The position numbers were made by a program, and so were the translations under genes. Shown piece by piece: positions 1 through 6,823 of a stretch of DNA of 24,530 nucleotides (position 1 is the stretch's first letter; each line of letters opens with the position of its first letter). Where the stretch lies: positions 1 through 24,530 of the forward strand of contig NZ_CALTYA010000044.1 in assembly GCF_943913405.1 (NCBI RefSeq). The letters are read 5' to 3'. The notes beneath the pieces are model-generated. The model had not been told where the DNA came from, did no database searches, and saw only the letters and a program-made list of their open reading frames with translations. The DNA comes from an uncultured Flavobacterium sp. GTDB lineage: Bacteria > Bacteroidota > Bacteroidia > Flavobacteriales > Flavobacteriaceae.

Positions 1-82
1 CCGTAAGCCAGAACCTTACAAAGGAAAAGGAGTTAAGTTTGTTGGTGAAGTATTAAGAAGAAAAGCAGGTAAATCAGCTTAA
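1..82 (+). CDS. rplF: 50S ribosomal protein L6 (uL6), C-terminal end
   Basis: Only the last 26 codons are inside the window, read from base 2 to a TAA at 80-82. The visible tail begins RKPEPYKGKGV and ends RRKAGKSA, the characteristic C-terminus of L6, which binds 23S rRNA near the factor-binding region. It is followed after 13 bases by rplR, as in the spc-type ribosomal operon. The 5' part lies outside the window, so length and start cannot be judged. Confidence 0.93.
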   Translation, partial: RKPEPYKGKGVKFVGEVLRRKAGKSA

Positions 83-95
83 AAATAGAAAGATT

Positions 96-446
96 ATGTC
101 ATTAACAAAATCTGAAAGAAGACAGAGAATTAAATTCAGAATCAGAAAAATTGTAAGCGGTACTGCTGCTAAACCAAGATTATCTGTATTTAGAAGTAAT
201 AAAGAAATCTACGCACAACTAATTGATGATGTGAACGGAGTAACTTTATTAGCTGCATCTTCAAGAGAAAAAGAAGTAAGTAAAGGTACAAACGTTGAAG
301 TAGCTGCAGCAGTTGGAAAACTGGTTGGTGAAAAAGCTTTAAAAGCTGGTATTGATACAGTGACTTTCGATAGAGGAGGTTATTTATACCACGGACGTAT
401 TCAATCATTAGCGGAAGGTGCGAGAGCAGCTGGACTTAAATTCTAA
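96..446 (+). CDS. rplR: 50S ribosomal protein L18 (uL18)
   Basis: This 116-residue protein has the usual length and pattern of L18: a basic N-terminus (KSERRQRIKFRIRK), the central segment RLSVFRSNKEIYAQLIDD, and the C-terminal segment TVTFDRGGYLYHGRIQSLAEGARAAGLKF split around the FDRGG motif. L18 carries 5S rRNA into the central protuberance of the large subunit. It sits between rplF and rpsE with short gaps, so it is co-transcribed with them. The ATG at 96 is preceded by an A-rich stretch and not by a Shine-Dalgarno sequence, as is normal for Bacteroidetes. Confidence 0.97.
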   Translation: MSLTKSERRQRIKFRIRKIVSGTAAKPRLSVFRSNKEIYAQLIDDVNGVTLLAASSREKEVSKGTNVEVAAAVGKLVGEKALKAGIDTVTFDRGGYLYHGRIQSLAEGARAAGLKF

Positions 447-452
447 TATAGT

Positions 453-980
453 ATGTCTAATAGTAAATACAAAAATGTAGAGTTAGTAAAACCTAGTGGT
501 CTTGAATTGAAAGATCGTTTGGTAAGTGTTAATCGTGTTACTAAAGTTACAAAAGGTGGTAGAGCTTTCGGTTTTTCTGCAATTGTAGTGGTAGGTGATG
601 AAAACGGAGTAGTTGGACACGGATTAGGAAAATCTAAAGACGTTTCTGAAGCAATTGCGAAAGCAGTAGAAGATGCTAAGAAAAATTTAGTAAAAATTCC
701 TTTGAATGGTCAGTCTGTTCCTCACGAGCAAAAAGGTAAATTTGGTGGAGCGCGTGTATTCTTAATTCCTGCCTCTCATGGTACAGGAGTTATCGCTGGT
801 GGAGCTGTTCGTTCAGTTCTTGAATCAGTAGGTATTCACGACGTATTATCAAAATCTCAAGGTTCTTCTAATCCTCATAACGTAGTTAAAGCAACTTTTG
901 ATGCTTTATTGCAAATGAGAAGCGCTCACACTGTTGCAAAACAAAGAGGTGTTTCTTTAGAGAAAGTTTTTAAAGGTTAA
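453..980 (+). CDS. rpsE: 30S ribosomal protein S5 (uS5)
   Basis: The 175-residue product has the S5 architecture. A double-stranded-RNA-binding-like N-terminal domain contains VNRVTKVTKGGRAFGFSA (about residues 26-43), and a C-terminal domain contains the GTGVIAGGAVRSVLE motif (about 110-124) and SKSQGSSNPHNVVKATFDAL. S5 helps maintain decoding accuracy and contributes to the mRNA entry channel of the small subunit. The start is six bases after the rplR stop, which leaves no room for a separate promoter. Confidence 0.97.
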   Translation: MSNSKYKNVELVKPSGLELKDRLVSVNRVTKVTKGGRAFGFSAIVVVGDENGVVGHGLGKSKDVSEAIAKAVEDAKKNLVKIPLNGQSVPHEQKGKFGGARVFLIPASHGTGVIAGGAVRSVLESVGIHDVLSKSQGSSNPHNVVKATFDALLQMRSAHTVAKQRGVSLEKVFKG

Positions 981-992
981 TTCAAGGAAATT

Positions 993-1175
993 ATGGCAAA
1001 ATTATTAGTAAAACAAGTTAGAAGCAAAATCAATTGCCCTCTTACTCAAAAAAGAGGTCTTGAAGCTTTAGGTCTTCGTAAAATGGGACAAGTTGTGGAG
1101 CATGATTCAAACCCTGCTATCCTTGGGATGATAAACAAAGTAAAACACTTAGTTTCTGTTGAAGAAGCTAAATAA
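993..1175 (+). CDS. rpmD: 50S ribosomal protein L30 (uL30)
   Basis: This is a 60-residue protein of normal bacterial L30 length. It contains the signature KQVRSKINCPLTQKRGLEALG followed by LRKMGQVVEHDSNPAILGMINKVKHLV (quoted in two parts of one continuous protein). The family is recognised by the pattern around residues 8-35. It is a small surface protein of the large subunit, co-transcribed between rpsE and rplO with gaps of 12 bases on both sides. Confidence 0.95.
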   Translation: MAKLLVKQVRSKINCPLTQKRGLEALGLRKMGQVVEHDSNPAILGMINKVKHLVSVEEAK

Positions 1176-1187
1176 CAAATTATAGTT

Positions 1188-1643
1188 ATGAATTTAAGTA
1201 ACTTACAACCTGCTGAAGGTTCTACGCACAATCAAAATAAAAGATTAGGTAGAGGAGAAGGTTCTGGAAAAGGTGGTACTTCTGCAAGAGGTCACAAAGG
1301 AGCAAAATCTCGTTCTGGTTATTCTAAAAAGATTGGTTTTGAAGGTGGTCAAATGCCACTTCAAAGACGTGTGCCTAAGTTTGGTTTTACAAACATCAAT
1401 CGTAAAGAATACGAAGGTGTAAACCTTGACACGCTTCAAGCTTTAGTTGACAACGGAATTATTACTGACGGAACTGTTGATATGTCAGTTTTTGTAGCAA
1501 ACCGTTTAGCAACTAAAAACGAAATCGTTAAGATTTTGGGTAGAGGTGAATTAACAACTAAATTAAAGGTAACCGCTCATAAATTTACTGCTACTGCAAA
1601 GGCTGCTATTGAAGCTGCTGGTGGAGAAGCTGTAACTTTATAA
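1188..1643 (+). CDS. rplO: 50S ribosomal protein L15 (uL15)
   Basis: The 151-residue protein starts with the L15 pattern MNLSNLQPAEGSTHNQNKRLGRGEGSG (read in two parts), a glycine- and basic-rich extended N-terminal arm. The arm continues as GKGGTSARGHKGAKSRSG and then GFEGGQMPLQRRVPKFGF, all diagnostic of L15. The arm threads into 23S rRNA during large-subunit assembly, and the C-terminal globular part follows from about residue 85. It is directly upstream of secY, the usual order. Confidence 0.96.
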   Translation: MNLSNLQPAEGSTHNQNKRLGRGEGSGKGGTSARGHKGAKSRSGYSKKIGFEGGQMPLQRRVPKFGFTNINRKEYEGVNLDTLQALVDNGIITDGTVDMSVFVANRLATKNEIVKILGRGELTTKLKVTAHKFTATAKAAIEAAGGEAVTL

Positions 1644-1657
1644 TTCTTATAGTTAAG

Positions 1658-3010
1658 ATGAAGAAATTTATAGAATCGTTAAGCAATGCTTGGAAGATTG
1701 AAGAACTAAAAAATAGAATTTTAGTGACTCTTGGTCTGTTATTGGTATACCGTTTTGGTGCACAAGTAACACTTCCAGGTATTGATGCGACTAAGTTAAA
1801 TGGACTTACTGATCAAACTAAAGAAGGGATTGGATGGCTAATCGATGTATTTACAGGTGGTGCGTTTTCGCAAGCATCTGTATTTGCATTGGGTATTATG
1901 CCATATATTTCTGCATCTATCGTTGTGCAATTGATGGGTATTGCTGTGCCTTACCTTCAAAAACTTCAAAAAGATGGAGAAAGTGGCAGAAAGAAAATGA
2001 ATCAAATCACTCGTTGGTTGACTATCGTTATTACTTTAGTTCAAGCTCCGGGTTATATTTTCAATCTATACAGAACTTTGCCAGGAGAAGCTTTCCTTTC
2101 TAATGTTAATCCAGGATTGATCTCGCCTTTTGCGTTCCAGTTTTTATCTGTGGTAATACTTGTTTCAGGTACTATCTTCGCAATGTGGTTGGGTGAAAAA
2201 ATTACTGATAAAGGAATTGGAAACGGAATCTCATTATTGATCATGGTCGGAATCATCTCAAGAATGCCACAAGCATTCATCCAAGAGTTTTCAACTAGGG
2301 TAACAAACAATAATGGTGGACCAATGTTATTAGTTTTCGAAGTAATAATTTGGCTTTTGGTAATCGTAGCTTGTATCTTATTAGTGATGGCCGTGAGAAA
2401 AATTCCAGTACAATACGCTCGTCGTACTGCTTCTGGGGAATTCGAGCAAGCTGGAAATAGACAATGGATTCCTCTAAAGCTTAATGCTTCTGGAGTTATG
2501 CCTATCATTTTTGCGCAAGCAATCATGTTTATTCCTGCTGCATTGGCTGGGCTATCTAGTTCAGAAACAGCGACTTCTGTTAGTACTGCATTCCAGAATA
2601 TCTTTGGATGGCAGTATAATTTAGTTTTTGCATTGTTAATCGTAGTTTTTACTTACTTTTACACCGCAATTACGGTACCTACAAATAAGATGGCTGATGA
2701 CTTGAAAAGAAGCGGTGGTTTTATCCCAGGAATTAGACCTGGAGCTGAAACTTCTGAATTCTTAGATAGAATCATGTCATTAGTTACGTTTCCAGGCTCA
2801 TTATTTCTTGCTTTAATAGCTGTGTTCCCAGCAATTGTTGTAAGTGTTTTAGATGTTCAACCATCTTGGGCTTTGTTTTACGGTGGTACATCGTTATTGA
2901 TTATGGTGGGAGTTGCAAGTGATACGATCCAGCAGATAAATTCTTATTTGTTGAACAAGCATTACGACGGTCTGATGAAGAGCGGTAAAAACAGAAAAGC
3001 AGTAGCTTAA
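1658..3010 (+). CDS. secY: Protein translocase subunit SecY
   Basis: This 450-residue, strongly hydrophobic protein is the channel subunit of the SecYEG translocon in the inner membrane. Recognisable SecY segments are YRFGAQVTLPGID after the first membrane helix, the plug-region sequence IGWLIDVFTGGAFSQASVFALGI (split), GIMPYISASIVVQLM in helix 2, EKITDKGIGNGISLLIM (about 182-198), and the cytoplasmic-loop pattern RKIPVQYARR (about 247-256). GGFIPGIRPGAET follows near residue 355. Ten membrane segments can be counted, matching the family. It is translationally close to rplO and infA (4-base gap before infA), so membrane-insertion capacity is tied to ribosome synthesis. Confidence 0.98.
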   Translation: MKKFIESLSNAWKIEELKNRILVTLGLLLVYRFGAQVTLPGIDATKLNGLTDQTKEGIGWLIDVFTGGAFSQASVFALGIMPYISASIVVQLMGIAVPYLQKLQKDGESGRKKMNQITRWLTIVITLVQAPGYIFNLYRTLPGEAFLSNVNPGLISPFAFQFLSVVILVSGTIFAMWLGEKITDKGIGNGISLLIMVGIISRMPQAFIQEFSTRVTNNNGGPMLLVFEVIIWLLVIVACILLVMAVRKIPVQYARRTASGEFEQAGNRQWIPLKLNASGVMPIIFAQAIMFIPAALAGLSSSETATSVSTAFQNIFGWQYNLVFALLIVVFTYFYTAITVPTNKMADDLKRSGGFIPGIRPGAETSEFLDRIMSLVTFPGSLFLALIAVFPAIVVSVLDVQPSWALFYGGTSLLIMVGVASDTIQQINSYLLNKHYDGLMKSGKNRKAVA

Positions 3011-3013
3011 TTT

Positions 3014-3229
3014 ATGGCAAAACAATCAGCAATAGAACAAGACGGATCAATCATTGAAGCATTATCAAATGCGATGTTCCGAGTAGAGTTAGAAAATGGA
3101 CATATTGTGATCGCTCACATTTCTGGTAAGATGCGTATGCACTACATCAAATTATTGCCTGGCGATAAAGTGAAACTAGAAATGAGCCCTTACGATTTGT
3201 CAAAAGCAAGAATTACTTATAGATATTAA
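3014..3229 (+). CDS. infA: Translation initiation factor IF-1
   Basis: The 71-residue protein is a single OB-fold with the typical IF-1 sequence: AIEQDGSIIEALSNAMFRVELENGH (split), IVIAHISGKMRMHYIKLLPGDKVKLE and the ending YDLSKARITYRY. IF-1 binds the A site of the 30S subunit during initiation. It begins four bases after secY and is followed four bases later by rpmJ. No map gene (methionine aminopeptidase) sits between secY and infA here, although some related genomes place it there. Confidence 0.97.
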   Translation: MAKQSAIEQDGSIIEALSNAMFRVELENGHIVIAHISGKMRMHYIKLLPGDKVKLEMSPYDLSKARITYRY

Positions 3230-3233
3230 GGAT

Positions 3234-3350
3234 ATGAAAGTTAGAGCTTCAATAAAAAAGAGAAGTGCCGAGTGCAAGATTGTACGTAGAAAAGGCAGAT
3301 TATACGTGATTAACAAAAAGAATCCTAGATTTAAACAAAGACAAGGATAA
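3234..3350 (+). CDS. rpmJ: 50S ribosomal protein L36 (bL36), zinc-less form
   Basis: This 38-codon gene encodes a product starting MKVRASIKKRSAECKIVRR and ending PRFKQRQG, the standard bL36 frame and C-terminus. In zinc-binding L36 the four ligands are Cys11, Cys14, Cys27 and His33. Here the corresponding residues are Ser11, Cys14, Asn27 and Phe33, so the zinc ribbon cannot form (a 'C-minus' paralogue). It ends two bases before the rpsM start, as expected in the secY-infA-rpmJ-rpsM order. Confidence 0.96.
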   Translation: MKVRASIKKRSAECKIVRRKGRLYVINKKNPRFKQRQG

Positions 3351-3352
3351 TT

Positions 3353-3727
3353 ATGGCAAGAATAGCAGGGGTAGATATCCCAAAAAACAAAAGAGGAGTT
3401 ATCGCTTTGACTTATATCTTTGGAATAGGAAGAAGTAGAGCTATAGAGATTTTAGAAAAAGCTCAAGTAAGCCAAGATAAAAAAGTTCAAGATTGGAATG
3501 ACGACGAAATCGGAGGAATTCGTGAAGCCGTTTCTTTTTTCAAAATTGAAGGTGAATTACGTTCAGAAATCTCATTAAACATCAAACGTTTAATGGATAT
3601 CGGATGCTACAGAGGAATTCGTCACAGATCTGGTCTTCCATTAAGAGGACAAAGAACTAAGAATAACTCAAGAACAAGAAAAGGTAAAAGAAAAACTGTT
3701 GCTAACAAGAAAAAAGCAACTAAATAA
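3353..3727 (+). CDS. rpsM: 30S ribosomal protein S13 (uS13)
   Basis: The 124-residue protein begins MARIAGVDIPKNKRGVIALT and contains the helix-two-turn-helix region YIFGIGRSRAIEIL. The classic C-terminal basic stretch is CYRGIRHRSGLPLRGQRTKNNSRTRKG (split), followed by a lysine-rich tail. S13 sits in the head of the small subunit and contacts the P-site tRNA and the intersubunit bridge to L5. The gene starts two bases after rpmJ and leads into rpsK after eight bases. Confidence 0.97.
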   Translation: MARIAGVDIPKNKRGVIALTYIFGIGRSRAIEILEKAQVSQDKKVQDWNDDEIGGIREAVSFFKIEGELRSEISLNIKRLMDIGCYRGIRHRSGLPLRGQRTKNNSRTRKGKRKTVANKKKATK

Positions 3728-3735
3728 TAAGTAAT

Positions 3736-4119
3736 ATGGCTAAAGCAACTGCAAAAAAACGTAAAGTTATCGTTGAATCAACGGGAGAAGCTCATATTTC
3801 TGCTACCTTTAATAACATCATCATTTCTTTGACTAACAAAAAAGGTGAAGTTATTTCTTGGTCTTCAGCTGGTAAAATGGGCTTTAGAGGTTCTAAAAAG
3901 AACACTCCATATGCAGCTCAAATGGCGGCAGAAGATTGTAGTAAAGTAGCGTTAGAGGCTGGACTTAAAAAAGTGAAAGTTTATGTTAAAGGACCAGGAA
4001 ACGGACGTGAGTCTGCTATCCGTTCTCTTCATAACGGTGGAATCGAAGTAACAGAAATCATTGATGTTACTCCAATGCCTCACAATGGATGTCGTCCTCC
4101 AAAAAGACGTAGAGTTTAA
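3736..4119 (+). CDS. rpsK: 30S ribosomal protein S11 (uS11)
   Basis: This 127-residue protein has the S11 hallmarks EAHISATFNNIIISLTNKKG, SAGKMGFRGSKKNTPYAAQ, VKGPGNGRESAIRSL and the C-terminal ending VTPMPHNGCRPPKRRRV. S11 lines the mRNA path of the platform of the 30S subunit. The gene is the last one before an unusually long 86-base gap ahead of rpsD, which contains a stem-loop annotated separately. Confidence 0.97.
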   Translation: MAKATAKKRKVIVESTGEAHISATFNNIIISLTNKKGEVISWSSAGKMGFRGSKKNTPYAAQMAAEDCSKVALEAGLKKVKVYVKGPGNGRESAIRSLHNGGIEVTEIIDVTPMPHNGCRPPKRRRV

Positions 4120-4136
4120 TATATTTAAGTATAACT

Positions 4137-4188
4137 AGGTAGATAAAAGATTATCGGAGGATATGACCTGAATTCATAATCTCTACCT
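4137..4188 (+). promoter_or_regulatory. Candidate ribosomal-protein leader hairpin upstream of rpsD
   Basis: The 86-base gap between rpsK and rpsD holds a long stem-loop. AGGTAG at 4137-4142 pairs with CTACCT at 4183-4188, then a five-base bulge (4143-4147) follows, then AGATTAT at 4148-4154 pairs with ATAATCT at 4176-4182. A 21-base loop (4155-4175) contains GGAGG and could form a further three-pair AGG/CCT helix. No run of T follows the stem, so it is not a simple terminator. S4 represses its own operon by binding mRNA in several bacteria, so an S4-binding leader is the natural interpretation. The binding itself is inferred. Confidence 0.6.
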
Positions 4189-4205
4189 TAATTTAATTTT
4201 TAGAA

Positions 4206-4811
4206 ATGGCAAGATATACTGGTCCAAGTACAAGAATCGCTCGTAAATTTGGCGAGGCAATTTTCGGAGATGACAAATCTTTCGAAAGAAGAAATTATCC
4301 ACCCGGACAACACGGGCAGGCTAAAAAAAGAGGTAAAAAATCTGAATATGCTGTCCAGTTGATGGAAAAGCAAAAAGCTAAATACTCTTATGGTATCTTA
4401 GAAAAACAATTCAGAAACTTATTCGAAAAAGCATCTGCAACTAAAGGTGTAACAGGTGAAGTTCTTTTACAATTATGTGAAGCAAGATTAGACAACGTAG
4501 TATTCAGAATGGGTATCGCTCCTTCAAGAAGAGCTGCACGTCAAATCGTTTCTCACAGACACATCACTGTTAACGGTGAGCTTGTAAATATTCCTTCTTA
4601 CCACCTAAAACCTGGAGATAAAGTAGCAGTTCGTGAAAAATCTAAATCTTTAGAAGCTATCGAACGTTCATTATCTAATTCAAGTCATGTTTACGAATGG
4701 ATCACTTGGAACAATGACCTTAAAGAAGGTGTTTTTGTTTCAGTTCCAGCAAGACTTCAAATTCCAGAAAACATTAAAGAGCAACTAATCGTAGAGTTGT
4801 ATAACAAATAA
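4206..4811 (+). CDS. rpsD: 30S ribosomal protein S4 (uS4)
   Basis: The 201-residue product starts MARYTGPSTRIARKFGEAIF and contains NYPPGQHGQ and KKSEYAVQLMEKQKAKYSYG. The S4 RNA-binding domain begins LCEARLDNVVFRMGIAPSRR at about residue 91 and includes HRHITVNGELVNIPSYHLKPGD. The N-terminal part lacks the four-cysteine zinc knuckle seen in some bacteria. S4 is a primary 16S rRNA binder and in other phyla is the translational regulator of this operon. That makes the hairpin just upstream of its start relevant. Confidence 0.97.
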   Translation: MARYTGPSTRIARKFGEAIFGDDKSFERRNYPPGQHGQAKKRGKKSEYAVQLMEKQKAKYSYGILEKQFRNLFEKASATKGVTGEVLLQLCEARLDNVVFRMGIAPSRRAARQIVSHRHITVNGELVNIPSYHLKPGDKVAVREKSKSLEAIERSLSNSSHVYEWITWNNDLKEGVFVSVPARLQIPENIKEQLIVELYNK

Positions 4812-4829
4812 TAGACACTAGTCGAACAT

Positions 4830-5822
4830 ATGGCAATATTTAATTTTCAGAAGCCCGATAAAGTTATCATGATCGATTCAACCGATTTTGAAGGTAAGTT
4901 TGAATTCAGACCTTTAGAACCTGGCTATGGATTGACTGTTGGTAATGCACTTAGAAGAGTCTTGCTTTCCGCTTTAGAAGGATATGCAATTACATCTGTT
5001 CGTATCGAAGGTGTAGATCACGAGTTTTCTACAATTTCAGGAGTAGTTGAAGACGTTACAGAAATTATCCTTAATCTTAAGCAAGTACGTTTCAAACGTC
5101 AGATTGAAGATATCGATAACGAATCTGTTTCAATCTCAATTTCTGGCAAAGACCAGATTACTGCTGGAGATTTTCAAAAATTCATTTCTGGATTCCAAGT
5201 ATTGAACCCAGAATTGGTTATCTGCAATTTAGATAGCAAAGTTAACTTGAACATGGAGTTGACTATTGAAAAAGGTAGAGGATACGTTCCTGCAGAAGAG
5301 AACAAAAAACAAAATGCTGCAATCGGTACTATTTTTACAGATTCAATCTTTACTCCGGTAAAGAACGTAAAATATGCAATCGAAAACTTCCGTGTAGAGC
5401 AAAAAACAGATTACGAGAAATTAGTTTTTGAAATCAAAACTGACGGATCAATCAATCCAAAAGATGCCCTTACAGAAGCTGCAAAAGTTTTGATTCACCA
5501 TTTCATGCTGTTCTCTGATGAAAGAATAACACTAGAAGCTGATGAAATCGCTCAGACAGAATCGTATGACGAAGAGTCATTACACATGAGACAATTGCTT
5601 AAAACTAAGCTTGTTGATATGGATCTGTCAGTGAGAGCATTAAATTGCTTAAAAGCGGCTGAAGTGGATACACTCGGAGATCTAGTATCTTTCAACAAAA
5701 ACGACTTAATGAAATTCCGTAATTTTGGTAAAAAATCATTGACTGAGCTTGATGAGCTTGTGGCTGTGAAAAACCTACATTTCGGTATGGACTTAGCAAA
5801 ATACAAATTAGATAAAGAATAA
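4830..5822 (+). CDS. rpoA: DNA-directed RNA polymerase subunit alpha
   Basis: This 330-residue protein has both alpha domains. The N-terminal dimerisation/assembly domain runs to about residue 230 and includes FEFRPLEPGYGLTVGNALRR and VLLSALEGYAITSVRIEGV. The C-terminal domain runs from about 260 and includes VDMDLSVRALNCLKAAEVDT and FRNFGKKSLTELDELV, the helix-hairpin-helix region that contacts UP elements and activators. The length matches other full-size alpha subunits. It lies 18 bases after rpsD, the normal place, linking RNA polymerase supply to ribosome production. Confidence 0.98.
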   Translation: MAIFNFQKPDKVIMIDSTDFEGKFEFRPLEPGYGLTVGNALRRVLLSALEGYAITSVRIEGVDHEFSTISGVVEDVTEIILNLKQVRFKRQIEDIDNESVSISISGKDQITAGDFQKFISGFQVLNPELVICNLDSKVNLNMELTIEKGRGYVPAEENKKQNAAIGTIFTDSIFTPVKNVKYAIENFRVEQKTDYEKLVFEIKTDGSINPKDALTEAAKVLIHHFMLFSDERITLEADEIAQTESYDEESLHMRQLLKTKLVDMDLSVRALNCLKAAEVDTLGDLVSFNKNDLMKFRNFGKKSLTELDELVAVKNLHFGMDLAKYKLDKE

Positions 5823-5824
5823 TA

Positions 5825-5866
5825 CTTCATATTTTGCTCTCCAAAGAGGATTGAAGCAAGATGAAG
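5825..5866 (+). promoter_or_regulatory. Candidate structured RNA upstream of rplQ
   Basis: The 60-base gap between rpoA and rplQ can fold into an interrupted stem-loop. CTTCAT at 5825-5830 pairs with ATGAAG at 5861-5866, TTGC at 5834-5837 pairs with GCAA at 5856-5859, and a small inner hairpin CTCT/AGAG (5837-5840 and 5845-5848) closes on CCAA, with C5837 able to join only one helix at a time. There is no T-tract, so it is not an evident terminator. A leader controlling L17 or an mRNA-processing site are both possible. Neither is shown by the sequence alone. Confidence 0.4.
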
Positions 5867-5882
5867 TTTAAAAACAAATGTC

Positions 5883-6392
5883 ATGAGACACGGAAAAAAA
5901 TTCAATCACTTAAGCAGACAAACATCGCACAGAAAGGCAATGTTAGCTAATATGGCTTGTTCTCTTATCGAGCACAAACGTATTAACACAACTGTCGCTA
6001 AAGCAAAAGCGCTTAAACAATTCGTTGAGCCATTGATCACAAAATCAAAGGATGATACAACTCACAATAGACGTATTGTTTTCGCTTACCTAAGAAGTAA
6101 ATATGCGGTAACTGACTTGTTCAGAGACGTAGCTGCTAAAGTTGGAGATCGTCCAGGTGGATACACACGTATCATCAAACTTGGAAATCGTTTAGGAGAT
6201 AACGCTGATATGGCGATGATCGAACTAGTAGATTTCAACGAACTTTACAACGGTGGTAAAAAAGAAGTTAAAAAAGCGAAAAGCCGTCGTGGTGGAAAAG
6301 CTAAAAAAGAAGAAACAGTTGTTGAAGAAGCTCCAAAAGCAGAAGCACCAGCAAAATCTACTGAAGAAACTTCTACAGACGCTGCAGAATAA
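5883..6392 (+). CDS. rplQ: 50S ribosomal protein L17 (bL17) with C-terminal extension
   Basis: The first 125 or so residues are L17: MRHGKKFNHLSRQTSHRKAM, LANMACSLIEHKRINTTVAKAK and the C-terminal part RPGGYTRIIKLGNRLGDNADM followed by MAMIELVDFN. L17 lies near the exit tunnel of the large subunit. The remaining 40 or so residues are a low-complexity tail, first lysine- and arginine-rich (KKEVKKAKSRRGGKAKK) and then rich in Glu, Ala, Pro and Thr. This makes the protein 169 residues against roughly 120-130 in Proteobacteria. Such tails are common in Bacteroidetes. It is the last gene of the superoperon. Confidence 0.96.
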   Translation: MRHGKKFNHLSRQTSHRKAMLANMACSLIEHKRINTTVAKAKALKQFVEPLITKSKDDTTHNRRIVFAYLRSKYAVTDLFRDVAAKVGDRPGGYTRIIKLGNRLGDNADMAMIELVDFNELYNGGKKEVKKAKSRRGGKAKKEETVVEEAPKAEAPAKSTEETSTDAAE

Positions 6393-6415
6393 TGAAGAAA
6401 TTCATTTCATAAATC

Positions 6416-6454
6416 AAAAAAGGATAAGCTATTTTAGTTTATCCTTTTTTTTTT
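6416..6454 (+). terminator. Intrinsic terminator of the ribosomal protein operon
   Basis: GGATAAGCT at 6422-6430 pairs with AGTTTATCC at 6436-6444 (one G-T pair) around a five-base loop. The stem is flanked by A-runs on the left and followed by a run of ten T. It lies 23 bases after the rplQ stop, and transcription of the long operon most likely ends here. Confidence 0.88.
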
Positions 6455-6786
6455 GCCCAATTGTAAATGAAGGAATCGAGTTGTCATCCCGAGCGCAGTC
6501 GAGGGAGCATTTTCAGAAGCGAAACTTCAGGCATTTTCAGCCATCGAATTTCCCGCTGCAGAAACTCGCTTTCCACGTCCTGATCGGCCGTGAAAGAGCT
6601 CAAACAATTTCAGCATCGGGGCTATGAGAGAAACTATTCGTATTTTTGGAAAAGCCAGTCCCAAACTTTGTCAATAACCATTGGACAATTTTTGAAAATC
6701 CGCGTTAATCTGCGCCATCCGGTAAAATCCGCGTTCCAAAACATACAAGCACAACAAATAAATTTTCAAATACCCAGAAATTGAAT
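6455..6786. other. Gene-free interval between rplQ and carA with repeat-like DNA
   Basis: No convincing gene is visible between the rplQ terminator and the carA promoter. Besides the repeat at 6483-6506, the interval has a 12-bp direct repeat AAAATCCGCGTT at 6695-6706 and 6724-6735 enclosing TAATCTGCGCC. This resembles the 'AATCCGCGTTAATCTGCG' type of intergenic filler that recurs in Bacteroidetes genomes. Open frames here (for example 6590-6784) have no family resemblance and biased composition, so they were not called. Confidence 0.6.
6483..6506. repeat. Dispersed GTCATCCCGAGCG-type repeat element (fragment)
   Basis: The stretch beginning GTCATCCCGAGCGCAGTC and ending GAGGGA is markedly richer in G+C than the surrounding DNA. 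It matches, from memory, a short dispersed intergenic repeat of the form GTCATCC(C/T)GAGCG...GTCGA(A/G)GGA seen in many Bacteroidetes genomes. Only one copy is inside this window, so the repeat nature cannot be proven here. It is followed by a 10-bp direct repeat GCATTTTCAG at 6507-6516 and 6531-6540. Confidence 0.45.
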
Positions 6787-6794
6787 TAAATTTG
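6787..6794 (+). promoter_or_regulatory. Probable carA promoter (-7 box)
   Basis: TAAATTTG matches the Bacteroidetes primary sigma -7 consensus TAnnTTTG and lies 29 bases before the carA ATG. No clean TTG -33 element is seen at the usual distance; only T-rich DNA around 6763-6767. The same octamer occurs upstream of eno and of the HD-domain gene in this window. Confidence 0.5.
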
Positions 6795-6823
6795 CACCCG
6801 CAACTACACAACAACTACTACGA

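Noticed and set aside
6590..6784. 64-codon ORF between rplQ and carA
   Set aside because: It is made of repeat-like intergenic DNA and resembles no protein family.
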